A DNA stretch of 64,000 bases from NCBI RefSeq assembly GCF_001696455.1, contig NZ_MAUJ01000001.1, forward strand, positions 1,860,001 to 1,924,000. The letters run 5' to 3'. The translations under genes and the position numbers were made by a program. The DNA comes from Pseudoalteromonas luteoviolacea. Its GTDB lineage: Bacteria; Pseudomonadota; Gammaproteobacteria; Enterobacterales; Alteromonadaceae. This document shows positions 26,397 through 35,330 of the stretch, piece by piece; position 1 is the first letter of the stretch, and each line of letters begins with the position of its first letter. Under the pieces are notes generated by a model. The model worked only from the letters and a program-made list of their open reading frames with translations, was not told the origin of the DNA and did not search any database.

Positions 26397-26823
26397 ATTG
26401 TGATTTGTTGTGCAGAGACATGAGCAATTCAGCTTCTGCTCTTGGCAGTTCACATTCTCTCATAATCTCTTCGAGGTCAGCGCCTAACTCCACCATTTTA
26501 ACAGCTCTGGAGTATATTTTAGCGTCCGGATCATCGTATTTTTGAGCCGCTTGCTGCTGAGCAAGCTCTTTAGCGAACCCCTCACAAGCAACCAATCGTT
26601 TACCGATACTCAATACGCTGGCTCTCACCTCGGCAATTTCACTTCTCAGGATGCTGATTTGCTCAGCATCACTTTGTGTTTGCTTTTGAAGCCTAGCAAA
26701 ATGCTGTTGACCTTGTTGTACACGCTTACTAAAAACAAACAAAAGCCCCAAGCATAAAAGACTGATAAAGCTTGAGGCAATGACTAGTACGACTAAAATA
26801 TCGTCTAAAGTTACTGCAGCCAC
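26395..26823 (-). CDS. DUF2802 protein of the polar chemotaxis operon
   Basis: The 142 residues have an N-terminal membrane helix (about 7-29), a coiled coil (about 32-80) and a C-terminal helix-turn-helix-like segment (AVKMVELGADLEEIMRECELPRAEAELLMSLH). This tail is the mark of DUF2802. Genes of this family sit next to cheW at the end of the main chemotaxis cluster in Vibrio, Shewanella and Pseudomonas. Function is not established. It starts 3 bases after the cheW stop. Confidence 0.88.
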   Translation of the reverse strand: MAAVTLDDILVVLVIASSFISLLCLGLLFVFSKRVQQGQQHFARLQKQTQSDAEQISILRSEIAEVRASVLSIGKRLVACEGFAKELAQQQAAQKYDDPDAKIYSRAVKMVELGADLEEIMRECELPRAEAELLMSLHNKSQ

Positions 26824-26826
26824 GAG

Positions 26827-27324
26827 TTACAGATGACTCAACTCATCCCACTCATCGTCGCTGAGTAGTTTGTTCAAATCGACCAAGATTAGTAGTTCAC
26901 CTTCTCGGTTAGATACGCCTTGGATAAACTTCGCACTTTCTTCTGTGCCTATGTTTGGCGCACTGTCAATCTCTGAACTGCGTAAGTATACAACTTCAGC
27001 AACGCTATCAACCAAAATACCGATAACCTGCTTTTCAGCTTCAATGATGACAATTCTAGAGTTATCTGTTACTTCCGCACTCATCAACCCAAACCGTGCG
27101 CGCGTGTCAATGACAGTAACTACGTTACCACGCAAGTTGATTATACCCAGCACATAGCTTGGTGCACCCGGTACTGGCGCGATTTCAGTGTAACGAAGTA
27201 CCTCCTGCACTTGCATCACATTGATACCGTAAGTTTCTTCCTCTAGCTTGTATGTCACCCACTGTAGGACTTCATCATTACTATCGGCATTTTTATCTGC
27301 AGAAAGTATTCTTTCTTGACTCAT
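26827..27324 (-). CDS. cheW: Chemotaxis adaptor CheW
   Basis: Couples chemoreceptors to CheA. The 165 residues have an N-terminal tail of about 18 residues and one CheW SH3-like domain. Conserved motifs are TYGINVMQVQEVLRYTEIAPVPGAPSYVLGIINLRGNVVTVIDTR and IGILVDSVAEV. It follows parP by 24 bases, as in the Vibrio parC-parP-cheW order. Confidence 0.95.
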   Translation of the reverse strand: MSQERILSADKNADSNDEVLQWVTYKLEEETYGINVMQVQEVLRYTEIAPVPGAPSYVLGIINLRGNVVTVIDTRARFGLMSAEVTDNSRIVIIEAEKQVIGILVDSVAEVVYLRSSEIDSAPNIGTEESAKFIQGVSNREGELLILVDLNKLLSDDEWDELSHL

Positions 27325-27348
27325 GATTAAACTCCAGATTGATGCTAG

Positions 27349-28146
27349 TTACTGCTCTCGGCTATCGAGGCCTTGCTCTAGCAACCTATTTAAATTCTCT
27401 ACGTCAATAAGCGCACACATTTTCTCTTTAATCACGCCCGCAAGCCATGGGCGCTTTCCACATGCTGTTCGCCATTTGACGTCGTCAGCAGTCAGTGTGA
27501 TATTGTTTACCAGTTTTTCAGCCAATAACCCCCAAGGGCTATCTCCCAGCATAATGAGGTATTGGTAATTTAGCTGTTCCTCAAGCTCAGGTGTGTACTT
27601 TTCAGGCATAACCCAACGAGCCGTATCCACCACATTAAGCTTTTCTTCTCTGTTGAGCATCACCCCTTTAAACCACTTCGGCTTACCAAATAATTGGTTT
27701 ACTTCTGTCAATTGGTGGATACCACCAAGGGACTGCAATGGAACCGCAAGTGTCAAACCCGCTACTTCAAAGAACAATGCTTGGAACTCACCTTCAATGA
27801 AGGCATCCTTAGCAGCGCTCAAAGCTGGTGCTTGTTCTTTGATAATAGTTGTATTTTCAGTTATCTCAAGCTCTTGGGCTGGTGCCACTGTAGATTCTTG
27901 TAGATCTTTTACAATCGGCTCAACTTTAGGCTCAACTTTCTCTTCTAATTGAACTTCTGTCTTTGTCTCAACTTGCTCGTGGACTTTTACCTCAGGAGCA
28001 GTCTGTACTTGTTTTTGCGCATCTGGCACAGACTCCAGCAACCTAGCAACGGGTGCAAGCGCAACATCCTGTTCGTCCTCTTCTTGTAGCAAGGCTCCTA
28101 GATATTGTTTCATCACTTGTTCGTTCGCAAACAGGTGCTTACTCAT
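27349..28146 (-). CDS. parP: ParP-like polar array protein with CheW domain
   Basis: About 265 residues. The N-terminal half is a Q/E/V/P-rich variable region (about 1-130). The C-terminal half is a CheW-like domain (about 125-262: LFFEVAGLTLAVPLQSLGGIHQLTEVNQLFGKPKWFKGVMLNREEKLNVVDTARWV). In Vibrio, ParP has this layout and its AIF domain ties ParC to CheA and receptors at the pole. ATG 28146 is chosen because it lies 8 bases inside the end of parC, a typical coupled overlap. A frame extension to 28170 adds residues with no support. Function here is by synteny and domain. Confidence 0.85.
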   Translation of the reverse strand: MSKHLFANEQVMKQYLGALLQEEDEQDVALAPVARLLESVPDAQKQVQTAPEVKVHEQVETKTEVQLEEKVEPKVEPIVKDLQESTVAPAQELEITENTTIIKEQAPALSAAKDAFIEGEFQALFFEVAGLTLAVPLQSLGGIHQLTEVNQLFGKPKWFKGVMLNREEKLNVVDTARWVMPEKYTPELEEQLNYQYLIMLGDSPWGLLAEKLVNNITLTADDVKWRTACGKRPWLAGVIKEKMCALIDVENLNRLLEQGLDSREQ

Positions 28147-28924
28147 TATTACCTCTTTCCAGTTCACCAATATGCTCTAACAACGCCTTGTACGCGTACA
28201 CCCCTCTAGATTTAGGGCAAAACTGTATAGGCACTTGTTGAGCTAAACTTGCATCTCTAAATTTGGTGTCTACTGGGATCACGCCGGGCCACACTTTGTC
28301 TTTGTAAGATTCTACAAGAGACTTATATGCTTCTAAAGATGCCTTGGTACGCTTATCGTACATTGTTGGCACTATAGTATATTGATATTGCTTAGAATGC
28401 GAACTTTGCATTAATGTCATCGTCCGCATCATCCTGTCTAACCCTTTTAGTGCCAAAAACTCGGTTTGAACAGGGATCAAAATACGCTCACTTGCGGCTA
28501 AAGCATTGACCATCAAAACCCCTAGTACAGGAGGGCAGTCTAAAATCGCGTAATCATAATAATCACTGATTTTTGCTAGCGCTTTTTTCAAAATAAGGCC
28601 CATGCCAGAACGGTTACCCATACTCCTATCCAGAGTGGCAATAGCCATTGTCGCAGGTAGAATATCCAGGTTTTCTACCGTCGATGGACACAAAGCTTGT
28701 AGTATTTCCTCACTCGCCATATTTGAGCCACGTATAAAAATATCATACACACTCACTTCAAGGTCTTCAGAATCAATACCAAAGTAATATGTCAAAGAAG
28801 CATGGGGGTCGGTATCTATCAACAATACCTTTTTTCCTTGCGCAGCCAAAATACCACCAAGGCTGACCGTTGTGGTCGTTTTCCCCACACCACCTTTTTG
28901 ATTAGCAACCGTCCAAATTTTCAC
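28139..28924 (-). CDS. parC: ParC: ParA-type ATPase for polar placement of chemotaxis arrays
   Basis: The 261 residues form a ParA/MinD-type ATPase with deviant Walker A QKGGVGKTTTT (9-19), Walker A' IDTDPHAS and Walker B DYAILDCPP. There is no partner parB and no plasmid or chromosome origin context. It lies between cheB and a CheW-domain gene, exactly where Vibrio parC lies. So it is assigned to array localisation rather than DNA partition. Confidence 0.9.
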   Translation of the reverse strand: MKIWTVANQKGGVGKTTTTVSLGGILAAQGKKVLLIDTDPHASLTYYFGIDSEDLEVSVYDIFIRGSNMASEEILQALCPSTVENLDILPATMAIATLDRSMGNRSGMGLILKKALAKISDYYDYAILDCPPVLGVLMVNALAASERILIPVQTEFLALKGLDRMMRTMTLMQSSHSKQYQYTIVPTMYDKRTKASLEAYKSLVESYKDKVWPGVIPVDTKFRDASLAQQVPIQFCPKSRGVYAYKALLEHIGELERGNNE

Positions 28925-28985
28925 TTTATTATTCTATTCCTTTGTGATTTTTCATGGCTAAGCTGTATTTAACAAGTAGTATAAC

Positions 28986-30146
28986 TTAAGCAATACCTAA
29001 TTCTTTGTTGATACGCAACGCTACGTCCTGTAGAGCCAAACTCTCAGATGAAAGACCAGCTGCCGCCACAGCTTGAGGCATACCATAAACCACACAAGTT
29101 TTTTCATCTTGCGCCCATATCGTTGCACCAACCTGCTTCAACATGCGCGCACCATCTCTGCCATCAGCGCCCATGCCTGTCAAAACAATTGCCAATACAT
29201 CCCCTGAATAGGCTTTAGCAGTACTTGCAAAAGTAACATCGACACAAGGTTTATAAGTAATTCTTGGGCTATCGTCTTCGAATACTTTTAATGTTTTAGT
29301 ACCGCCGCGAGATTCAACCATCATTTGCTTACCGCCTGGCGCTAGGTAGGCAACACCGGGCATTAACCTGTCACCTTGTTCAGCTTCCTTCACTTTAATT
29401 TTGCACAAACTGTTAAGCCTTTGCGCAAAAGCAGGAGTGAACGCCGCCGGCATATGCTGAATTAATAGAATGGGATGGGGAAAATTAGCTGGCAATTGTG
29501 TCAAAATCGTTTGCAATGCCACTGGGCCACCGGTAGAGGTGCCAATTGCAACCACTTGATACGACTTGCCAGATGCTTTAAAACTTCGTTGAGGAGTCGT
29601 TTCTGGTGCCGTTTTCTGGAAGCTTCTATCTGGCTGTGCGACCGTAGAGCTTGTGCGAACGCTGGTAGCAGGCTTTGGTGAAAAACTTGTAGTACTCGAA
29701 GTAGACGCAGGTTTAGATGGAGAAATGGGCCGAGTAAATCGGCTTACACGCTTACGTCCTATCTCTTTTACTTTGTTCTGTAGTGCACGTATGGCTTCTT
29801 CACTATTTCGCGCAATATCTTCAAATTTTTTCGGTAAAAAGTCTACAGCGCCTGCATCTAGAGCATCTAATGTTGCACTTGCGCCTTCTCTAGTTAATGA
29901 AGAAAACATTAAAATTGGCGTTGGATTACTCTGCATTATTTTTTTAACAGCGCTAATGCCGTCTAATACAGGCATCTCAACATCCATCGTTATCACATCT
30001 GGTCGTAGCTTACTCGCCTTCTCTACAGCTTCTTGGCCATTGACTGCAAAGTCAATTACCTCAATTCCAGTATCTTTTTCTAGTATTTCACTTACACGAC
30101 GACGAAAAAAACTTGAGTCGTCAACTACTAATACTTTAACTGCCAT
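28986..30146 (-). CDS. cheB: Protein-glutamate methylesterase/deamidase CheB
   Basis: Demethylates chemoreceptors when phosphorylated by CheA. About 386 residues. The receiver domain (about 1-120) has the acidic pair in VVDDSS and phospho-acceptor D55 in TMDVEMP. A P/S/T-rich linker (about 130-190) leads to the methylesterase domain (about 195-385). The catalytic Ser is in GTSTGGP, the His in IQHMPAAF and the Asp in [12 protein letters not shown] 30146 has AGAG 8 bases upstream. ATG 30152, two codons earlier, is possible. Confidence 0.95.
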   Translation of the reverse strand: MAVKVLVVDDSSFFRRRVSEILEKDTGIEVIDFAVNGQEAVEKASKLRPDVITMDVEMPVLDGISAVKKIMQSNPTPILMFSSLTREGASATLDALDAGAVDFLPKKFEDIARNSEEAIRALQNKVKEIGRKRVSRFTRPISPSKPASTSSTTSFSPKPATSVRTSSTVAQPDRSFQKTAPETTPQRSFKASGKSYQVVAIGTSTGGPVALQTILTQLPANFPHPILLIQHMPAAFTPAFAQRLNSLCKIKVKEAEQGDRLMPGVAYLAPGGKQMMVESRGGTKTLKVFEDDSPRITYKPCVDVTFASTAKAYSGDVLAIVLTGMGADGRDGARMLKQVGATIWAQDEKTCVVYGMPQAVAAAGLSSESLALQDVALRINKELGIA

Positions 30147-30180
30147 TGGCATCGCTCTTTTTTATGTTACAGATCCGAAA

Positions 30181-30201
30181 AGTGGTGCACGTGGCACCAC
30201 T
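30181..30201 (-). terminator. Hairpin between cheA and cheB
   Basis: A perfect 8-base stem (AGTGGTGC / GCACCACT) lies between the cheA stop and cheB start. On the minus strand it is followed by TTTT. It may attenuate transcription from cheA into cheB-parC-parP-cheW, since no other promoter is obvious here. Confidence 0.5.
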
Positions 30202-30230
30202 ATATCGGTGTTAGCAAGTAGTGATTTAGA

Positions 30231-32500
30231 CTACTTGCCCGCGTAATGCTTCAACATACTCGGTACATCAAGAATGAGAGCTATACCACCATCGGAGGTG
30301 ATTGTAGCGCCCGCCATACCAGGTGTACCTTGAAGAAGTGAATCAAGAGGTTTAATAACCACCTCTTCTTGACCAATTAACGAGTCAACAACAAAGCCGA
30401 CTTGCTGAGTACCTATCTGAACTATTACTACATGGCCTTCTGCTTTTTTCTGGTTTATATCGGTGCCTTTAACTAACCAATGCTCCAGATAAAATAACGG
30501 AATAGCCTTTTCCCTAACAATAATAGTTAATTGTCCATCAACTACATTTGTTTTGGTCAAATCTAAATGGAAGATTTCACTTACGCCAGCCAGAGGTAAA
30601 GCAAATGTTTGCTCTCCTACCATTACCATTAATGTCGGTAGGATAGCTAACGTCAGCGGCACCTTGATTTCTAAAATAGTACCTACACCCAGTTCAGACT
30701 GAATGTTCACTTGACCATTAAGCTGAGTAATTTTTGTTTTAACAACGTCCATCCCAACACCACGGCCGGAGATGTCAGAAATCTGTTCTTTTGTAGAAAA
30801 GCCTGGCGCGAAAATTAAGTTATAAGCCTCAGTGTCAGATAATCGACTAGCTTGGTCTGAATCAATAACACCTTTGCTAATCGCAATTTTCTTCAGTTTT
30901 TCTGGGTCCATACCTGCACCATCATCTCTGATAGTTAATAGAATATGGTCACCTTCTTGAGAGGCTGAAAGTGTCACCGTACCTGTTCTAGCCTTACCTG
31001 CTGCCTCACGCACATCCGGCATTTCAATACCGTGGTCAACCGAGTTCCGAACAAGGTGAACCAGTGGATCGGCCAGCGCCTCCACTAAGTTTTTATCTAA
31101 ATCGGTGTCTTCACCTTCAAGAATCAAATTAATGTCTTTTTTGAGGCTTCGCGCTAAATCTCGTACAACACGAGGGAATCGGCCAAACACCTTTTTAATC
31201 GGCTGCATTCGCGTCTTCATAACAGCACCCTGAAGATCCGCAGTTACAACATCGAGGTTCGATATTGCTTTACCCATGGCTTCACTGTTGCTGTTATTGG
31301 CAAGGCTCACTAACCGGTTTCTCACAAGCACAAGCTCACCAACCATGTTCATGATTTGGTCTAATCGCTTAGTATCAACCCTTACAGTTGTTTCCGCTTG
31401 TGCCGCTGGCTTTTTAGGCGCTGCGGCTTTAGGCTCTGACTTCGCTGGTGCAGGTGCTGGTTTCGCCGCCGGAGCTGGTTTTGCAGCTGCAGCCGGCTTA
31501 GGAGCTGGTTTTGGTGCGGCCGCTGGCGGAGGCGGTGGTGGCGCTTTAGGAGCTGCTGCTTTTTCAGCCCCATCTTCTAAGTTTTTAGGTGCTTGTCCTT
31601 TACCATGAAGTTCGTCAGCAACGCTTCAAAATCATCATCATTAATTTCTTCATCATCGCCACTATCAGCTGCTGATGCCGCAGGCGTTGCTGGTGCTGCA
31701 GGTGGAGCAGCAGGTGCTGCTGGCGCAGGTTCACTCGTACCAGCCCCAAATTTTCCAACCCCGTGAAGTTCATCTAGCAAGCTATCAAACTCGTCATCGG
31801 TGATGTCACCATCATTGGCATTACTAGGGGCCGCAGGTGTTTCAGCTTTAGGCACGGCGTCAGCTTGACCTTCTGGTGTAGGTGCTTTACCTGCTCCGTG
31901 CAATTCGTCAAGCAGACTTTCAAATTCTTCTTCAGTTATCTCATCGATACTATCAGAACTTGCTTTCTCATCTGTCGCGTCATCGCTGCTACCATCTAAA
32001 TCAAAGAAAACATCATTTTCTACAGGTGCTTCTTGTGGTGTTTCTTCAACTATTGGTGGTGCAGGAGGTGCGGCTGGAGCAGCTGCTTCGATTGGCGCTT
32101 CATCAGCAGACTCTGGCTGACTAAGCTTATGTAGAACATCGAGTAACTCTTGGTCTGCAGGCTCAGGTTGTTCGCGATTTTGAATACAGGCGAACATATC
32201 ATTGATAGTGTCCAAAGACTGCAAGATTACATCCATTAATTCAGGATTAACTGAGCGCTGTCCCTGCCTCAACACATCAAAGACGTTTTCAGCACCATGA
32301 CAAGCGTCAACAAGCTCATTCATGCCCAAAAACCCAGCTCCACCTTTAACGGTGTGGAACCCTCTGAATATTGCGTTCAGTAAATCTTTGTCATCTGGGT
32401 TATTTTCTAATTCAACTAGTTGCTCAGATAACAGTTCGAGTATTTCTCCAGCTTCAACAAGAAAGTCTTGTAAGATATCTTCATCGACTTCAAAGCTCAT
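30231..32500 (-). pseudogene. cheA: Chemotaxis histidine kinase CheA, reading frame broken by one apparent base deletion
   Basis: N-terminal frame 32500-31577: HPt domain with phospho-site H49 (FHTVKGGAGFLG), then an A/P-rich linker with acidic LLDELHG repeats. The C-terminal part continues in another frame to 30231, with the P/A/K linker, TTVRVDTKRLDQIMNMVGEL dimer start, kinase N-box (LVHLVRNSVDHG), G boxes (DDGAGMD, GRGVGMDVV) and CheW-like domain. At 31615-31616 the third LLDELHG repeat reads LL then TNFMV. Adding one base restores LLDELHGKGQAPKNLEDG and joins both parts into one protein of about 756 residues. As written the kinase domain is not made from the normal start. The downstream frame is fully conserved, so this is a sequencing error or a very recent mutation. 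Confidence 0.9.
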
Positions 32501-32515
32501 TATTATACTCTCCTA

Positions 32516-33280
32516 TTAGAAACCCAAACTAGATAACAGATCATCAACTTCATCTTGACCAGAGACCACATCGTCTCTCTCTTCTGCGTCAATGATTGGC
32601 CCTTCTGGACCGGATAGTTCATCAGTGGTTTCAACTACTTCTTGTGGTTTTGGAGCCGCGCTAAGTTGACCCACTTCTGCTGTACCAAATACGGTTAACA
32701 GATGTATTAAGCTGTCTTCAACTTCTCTGACAAGTTCAATGACTCGACGTATAACCTGACCCGTTAAATCTTGGTAGTCTTGAGCCATTAAAACGTTCGT
32801 CATCAACGATTGTAATTCGTCTGTACGGCCTTGCGAAGATTGCATAAAATCGTTTAAGTCGTGACAGAGAGATTTGAATTCTCCCAGCTGTATGTCACGA
32901 CTCATTAACCTATCCCAAGTAGGTTTTATCTCTGAGAGCTCATCAGCTAGTTCTTGAGCCAGCGGTAGGCTCGCTTCCACTGCATCCATTGTTTTATTAG
33001 CAGCGTTTTCTGTCATTTCCATAACATAATTTAAACGCTGTTTAGCATCCGGAAGAGCCTCTGTAGTTAGATCTGACAAGCGAGTATCTAACTCAAAGTT
33101 TTTCAGAGATTCGTGTAATTGACGCGTCAACTTACCGACTTCAGCAAATAACTCAGATTGCTCTTTATTGGTTGCTTCAATTAGTATTTGATCGGCCTTC
33201 TCTTGATCACCATTCTCGAGATACTCAACAAGTTGTTTCGCTTGTTCTAATGTAATTTGTGGCGCAGAGGATTCTGACAT
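32516..33280 (-). CDS. cheZ: CheY-P phosphatase CheZ
   Basis: Dephosphorylates CheY-P. The 254 residues form the long helical hairpin. The catalytic QDYQDLTGQ segment has D171 and Q175, matching D143 and Q147 of E. coli. The C-terminal amphipathic CheY-binding tail DEVDDLLSSLGF is intact, after an acidic linker. It lies 21 bases after cheY and 15 bases before cheA. Confidence 0.96.
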   Translation of the reverse strand: MSESSAPQITLEQAKQLVEYLENGDQEKADQILIEATNKEQSELFAEVGKLTRQLHESLKNFELDTRLSDLTTEALPDAKQRLNYVMEMTENAANKTMDAVEASLPLAQELADELSEIKPTWDRLMSRDIQLGEFKSLCHDLNDFMQSSQGRTDELQSLMTNVLMAQDYQDLTGQVIRRVIELVREVEDSLIHLLTVFGTAEVGQLSAAPKPQEVVETTDELSGPEGPIIDAEERDDVVSGQDEVDDLLSSLGF

Positions 33281-33301
33281 AAGCCTATCCTTAACTCGTT
33301 A

Positions 33302-33685
33302 CTAGCCTAAGCGTTCAAAAACTTTTTCTAACTTGGTTTTTAGTGTTCCAGCAGTGAATGGCTTTACGATATAGCCATTAACACCAGCTTGTGCAGCTGC
33401 AACGATTTGTTCTTTTTTGGCTTCAGCGGTTACCATTAAAACAGGAATATGTTTTAGGCTGTCGTCTGCACGGATAGCTCTTAGCAGATCGATACCTTGC
33501 ATACCTGGCATGTTCCAATCGGTAACAACAAAGTCAAATTCTTGATTTTGCAACATCGGAAGCGCAGTGCTGCCGTCATCAGCCTCTTGAACATTTGTAA
33601 AGCCTAAGTCTCTCAACAGGTTTTTGATTATTCTTCTCATCGTAGAGAAATCATCAACCACGAGAATTTTCATGTTCTTATCCAA
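33302..33685 (-). CDS. cheY: Chemotaxis response regulator CheY
   Basis: Phosphorylated CheY binds FliM/FliN and changes motor rotation. The 127-residue single receiver domain has D11, D12, phospho-acceptor D56 (VVTDWNMPG), the switch Thr in MVTAEA and the Lys in [16 protein letters not shown] and EFDFVVTD are typical of CheY. It lies between fliA and cheZ. Confidence 0.97.
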   Translation of the reverse strand: MDKNMKILVVDDFSTMRRIIKNLLRDLGFTNVQEADDGSTALPMLQNQEFDFVVTDWNMPGMQGIDLLRAIRADDSLKHIPVLMVTAEAKKEQIVAAAQAGVNGYIVKPFTAGTLKTKLEKVFERLG

Positions 33686-33732
33686 AACTTCCTCCGGTGA
33701 GGTTTGAACCTATAAAAAAATTAAAACGTACT

Positions 33733-34467
33733 CTAATTGATCCAGTCATTAATTTTAGCTCTGAGTTTAATCATTGCCTGACCATGAATCTGACTCACTC
33801 GAGACTCGCTTACATCTAAGATGTGGCCAATCTCTTTTAAATTCATTTCATCGTTGTAGTACAAAGACAAAACCATCGCATCTCGTTCTGGTAATGTTTT
33901 TATTGCATCTATCAGCGACTCATTAAAGCGCTCATTCTTAACGTTATTGAATGGTTTGTCTAGCGCTAAATCATTGTCTGCAGGTGAAATTACATCTTGG
34001 TCGACACCGAGGTCTTCTATTCCAATAATTTTACTTGCATTTACGTCATGTAAAATATGATGGTACTCATCTAAAGGAATATCAAGTTTTTCAGCAATTT
34101 CCGTGTCTTTAGGCTCTCTACCTAAACTGGACTCAAGCTCTGCTATCGCTTCAGCAACTAATCGGCTATTTTTGTGGACCGAGCGAGGTGCCCAGTCTCC
34201 ACGCCGTATTTCATCAAGCATTGCGCCGCGAATTCGAATACCGGCAAACGTTTCAAAACTTGCACCTTTGCTCGCATCAAAGTTTTTCGTTGCTTCGATT
34301 AATCCAATCATACCTGATTGGACCAGATCATCGAGCTGAACGCTAGCAGGTAACCTAGCAAGCAAATGACATGCGACTTTTTTGACCAAAGGTGTATGAC
34401 GCTCGACCACTTTGTTCAAGTGGTCCGCTGATTGATATCCCGCCATTCGATTGACCGGTGTAGCCAT
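33733..34467 (-). CDS. fliA: Flagellar sigma factor FliA (sigma-28)
   Basis: Directs transcription of late flagellar and chemotaxis genes. The 244 residues show sigma region 2 (LDDLVQSGMIGLIEATKNFDASKGASFETFAGIRIRGAMLDEIR), region 3 and region 4 with the helix-turn-helix MNLKEIGHILDVSESRVSQIHGQAMIKLR. It follows flhG by 2 bases. An anti-sigma flgM is not in the window. Confidence 0.97.
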   Translation of the reverse strand: MATPVNRMAGYQSADHLNKVVERHTPLVKKVACHLLARLPASVQLDDLVQSGMIGLIEATKNFDASKGASFETFAGIRIRGAMLDEIRRGDWAPRSVHKNSRLVAEAIAELESSLGREPKDTEIAEKLDIPLDEYHHILHDVNASKIIGIEDLGVDQDVISPADNDLALDKPFNNVKNERFNESLIDAIKTLPERDAMVLSLYYNDEMNLKEIGHILDVSESRVSQIHGQAMIKLRAKINDWIN

Positions 34468-34469
34468 AA

Positions 34470-35330
34470 TTACCCGTTAACTAATTGCTCAATGAAAAAC
34501 TCTAAGTGCCCCGACGGTTGATGGGGAACAGGCCATTTAACGGCTTTGCTAGCCAATCCTCTAAACGCCACGGCGGCTGGAGAGTTGGGATAGAGCTCTA
34601 CGATGGTTTTTTGACGCCTCGAAGATTTACGCATATTTTCGTCGAATGGAATCGTCGCTACCAGCTCTAAAGCCACATCCAAAAACCTGTCCGTCACTTT
34701 AGAGAGTTTAGCAAACAATTCTTGACCTTCACGAAGGCTACGTACCATGTTAGCAACTATCTTAAATTTGTATACACCATGCTCTCTACTTAAGACTTTA
34801 ATCAAAGCATAAGCATCGGTGATTGAAGTTGGTTCATCACATACAACAACCATAACGTCTTGCGCTGCGCGGGAGAAACTTAACACCATGTCCGAAATAC
34901 CGGCGGCAGTGTCTACAATAAGCACGTCAAAGTCGTTACTTAATTCGCTAAAGGCACGAATAAGCCCAGCGTGCTCAGCTGGACTCAGCTCCACCATATT
35001 TTGGGAGCCCGAAGTAGCAGGCACTATTCTAATGCCAGCCGGTCCTTCAACCAAAATCTCATCAAGTTCGCACTCACCTGATAGAACATGTGATAAATTG
35101 CGCTCGACCCGTAGACCTAGCATCACGTCACAGTTTGCCAATCCTAAATCGGCATCCAAAACTAAAACTCGATGGCCCTGTTGTCCTAGCGCAATTGCAG
35201 TATTCAATGAAACATTGGTCTTACCGACTCCTCCTTTACCACCAGTTACTGCTATTACTTTTACCCCGTGGTTACTTTTTTGGTTCATTTTACGCAGGCC
35301 ACTTGCTTGATCTAAAACTGTATTAATCAT
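34470..35330 (-). CDS. flhG: Flagellar number regulator FlhG (FleN), MinD-like ATPase
   Basis: Limits the number of polar flagella by antagonising FlhF and the master regulator FlrA. The 286 residues have the deviant Walker A TGGKGGVGKTN near 29-39, an N-terminal extension with the DQASGLRKMNQ activator helix, and Walker B VLIVDTAAGI. The start overlaps flhF by 8 bases. The flhA-flhF-flhG-fliA order is that of polar flagellates. Confidence 0.96.
   Translation of the reverse strand: MINTVLDQASGLRKMNQKSNHGVKVIAVTGGKGGVGKTNVSLNTAIALGQQGHRVLVLDADLGLANCDVMLGLRVERNLSHVLSGECELDEILVEGPAGIRIVPATSGSQNMVELSPAEHAGLIRAFSELSNDFDVLIVDTAAGISDMVLSFSRAAQDVMVVVCDEPTSITDAYALIKVLSREHGVYKFKIVANMVRSLREGQELFAKLSKVTDRFLDVALELVATIPFDENMRKSSRRQKTIVELYPNSPAAVAFRGLASKAVKWPVPHQPSGHLEFFIEQLVNG

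Noticed and set aside
28139..28924. Plasmid or chromosome partition ParA
   Set aside because: There is no parB or parS context. The position between cheB and a CheW-domain gene identifies it as ParC of the chemotaxis array.
31276..31608. Gly/Ala-rich + strand ORF opposite the CheA linker
   Set aside because: It is the antisense of the P/A/K-rich linker codons. It has no SD and its composition is explained by cheA.
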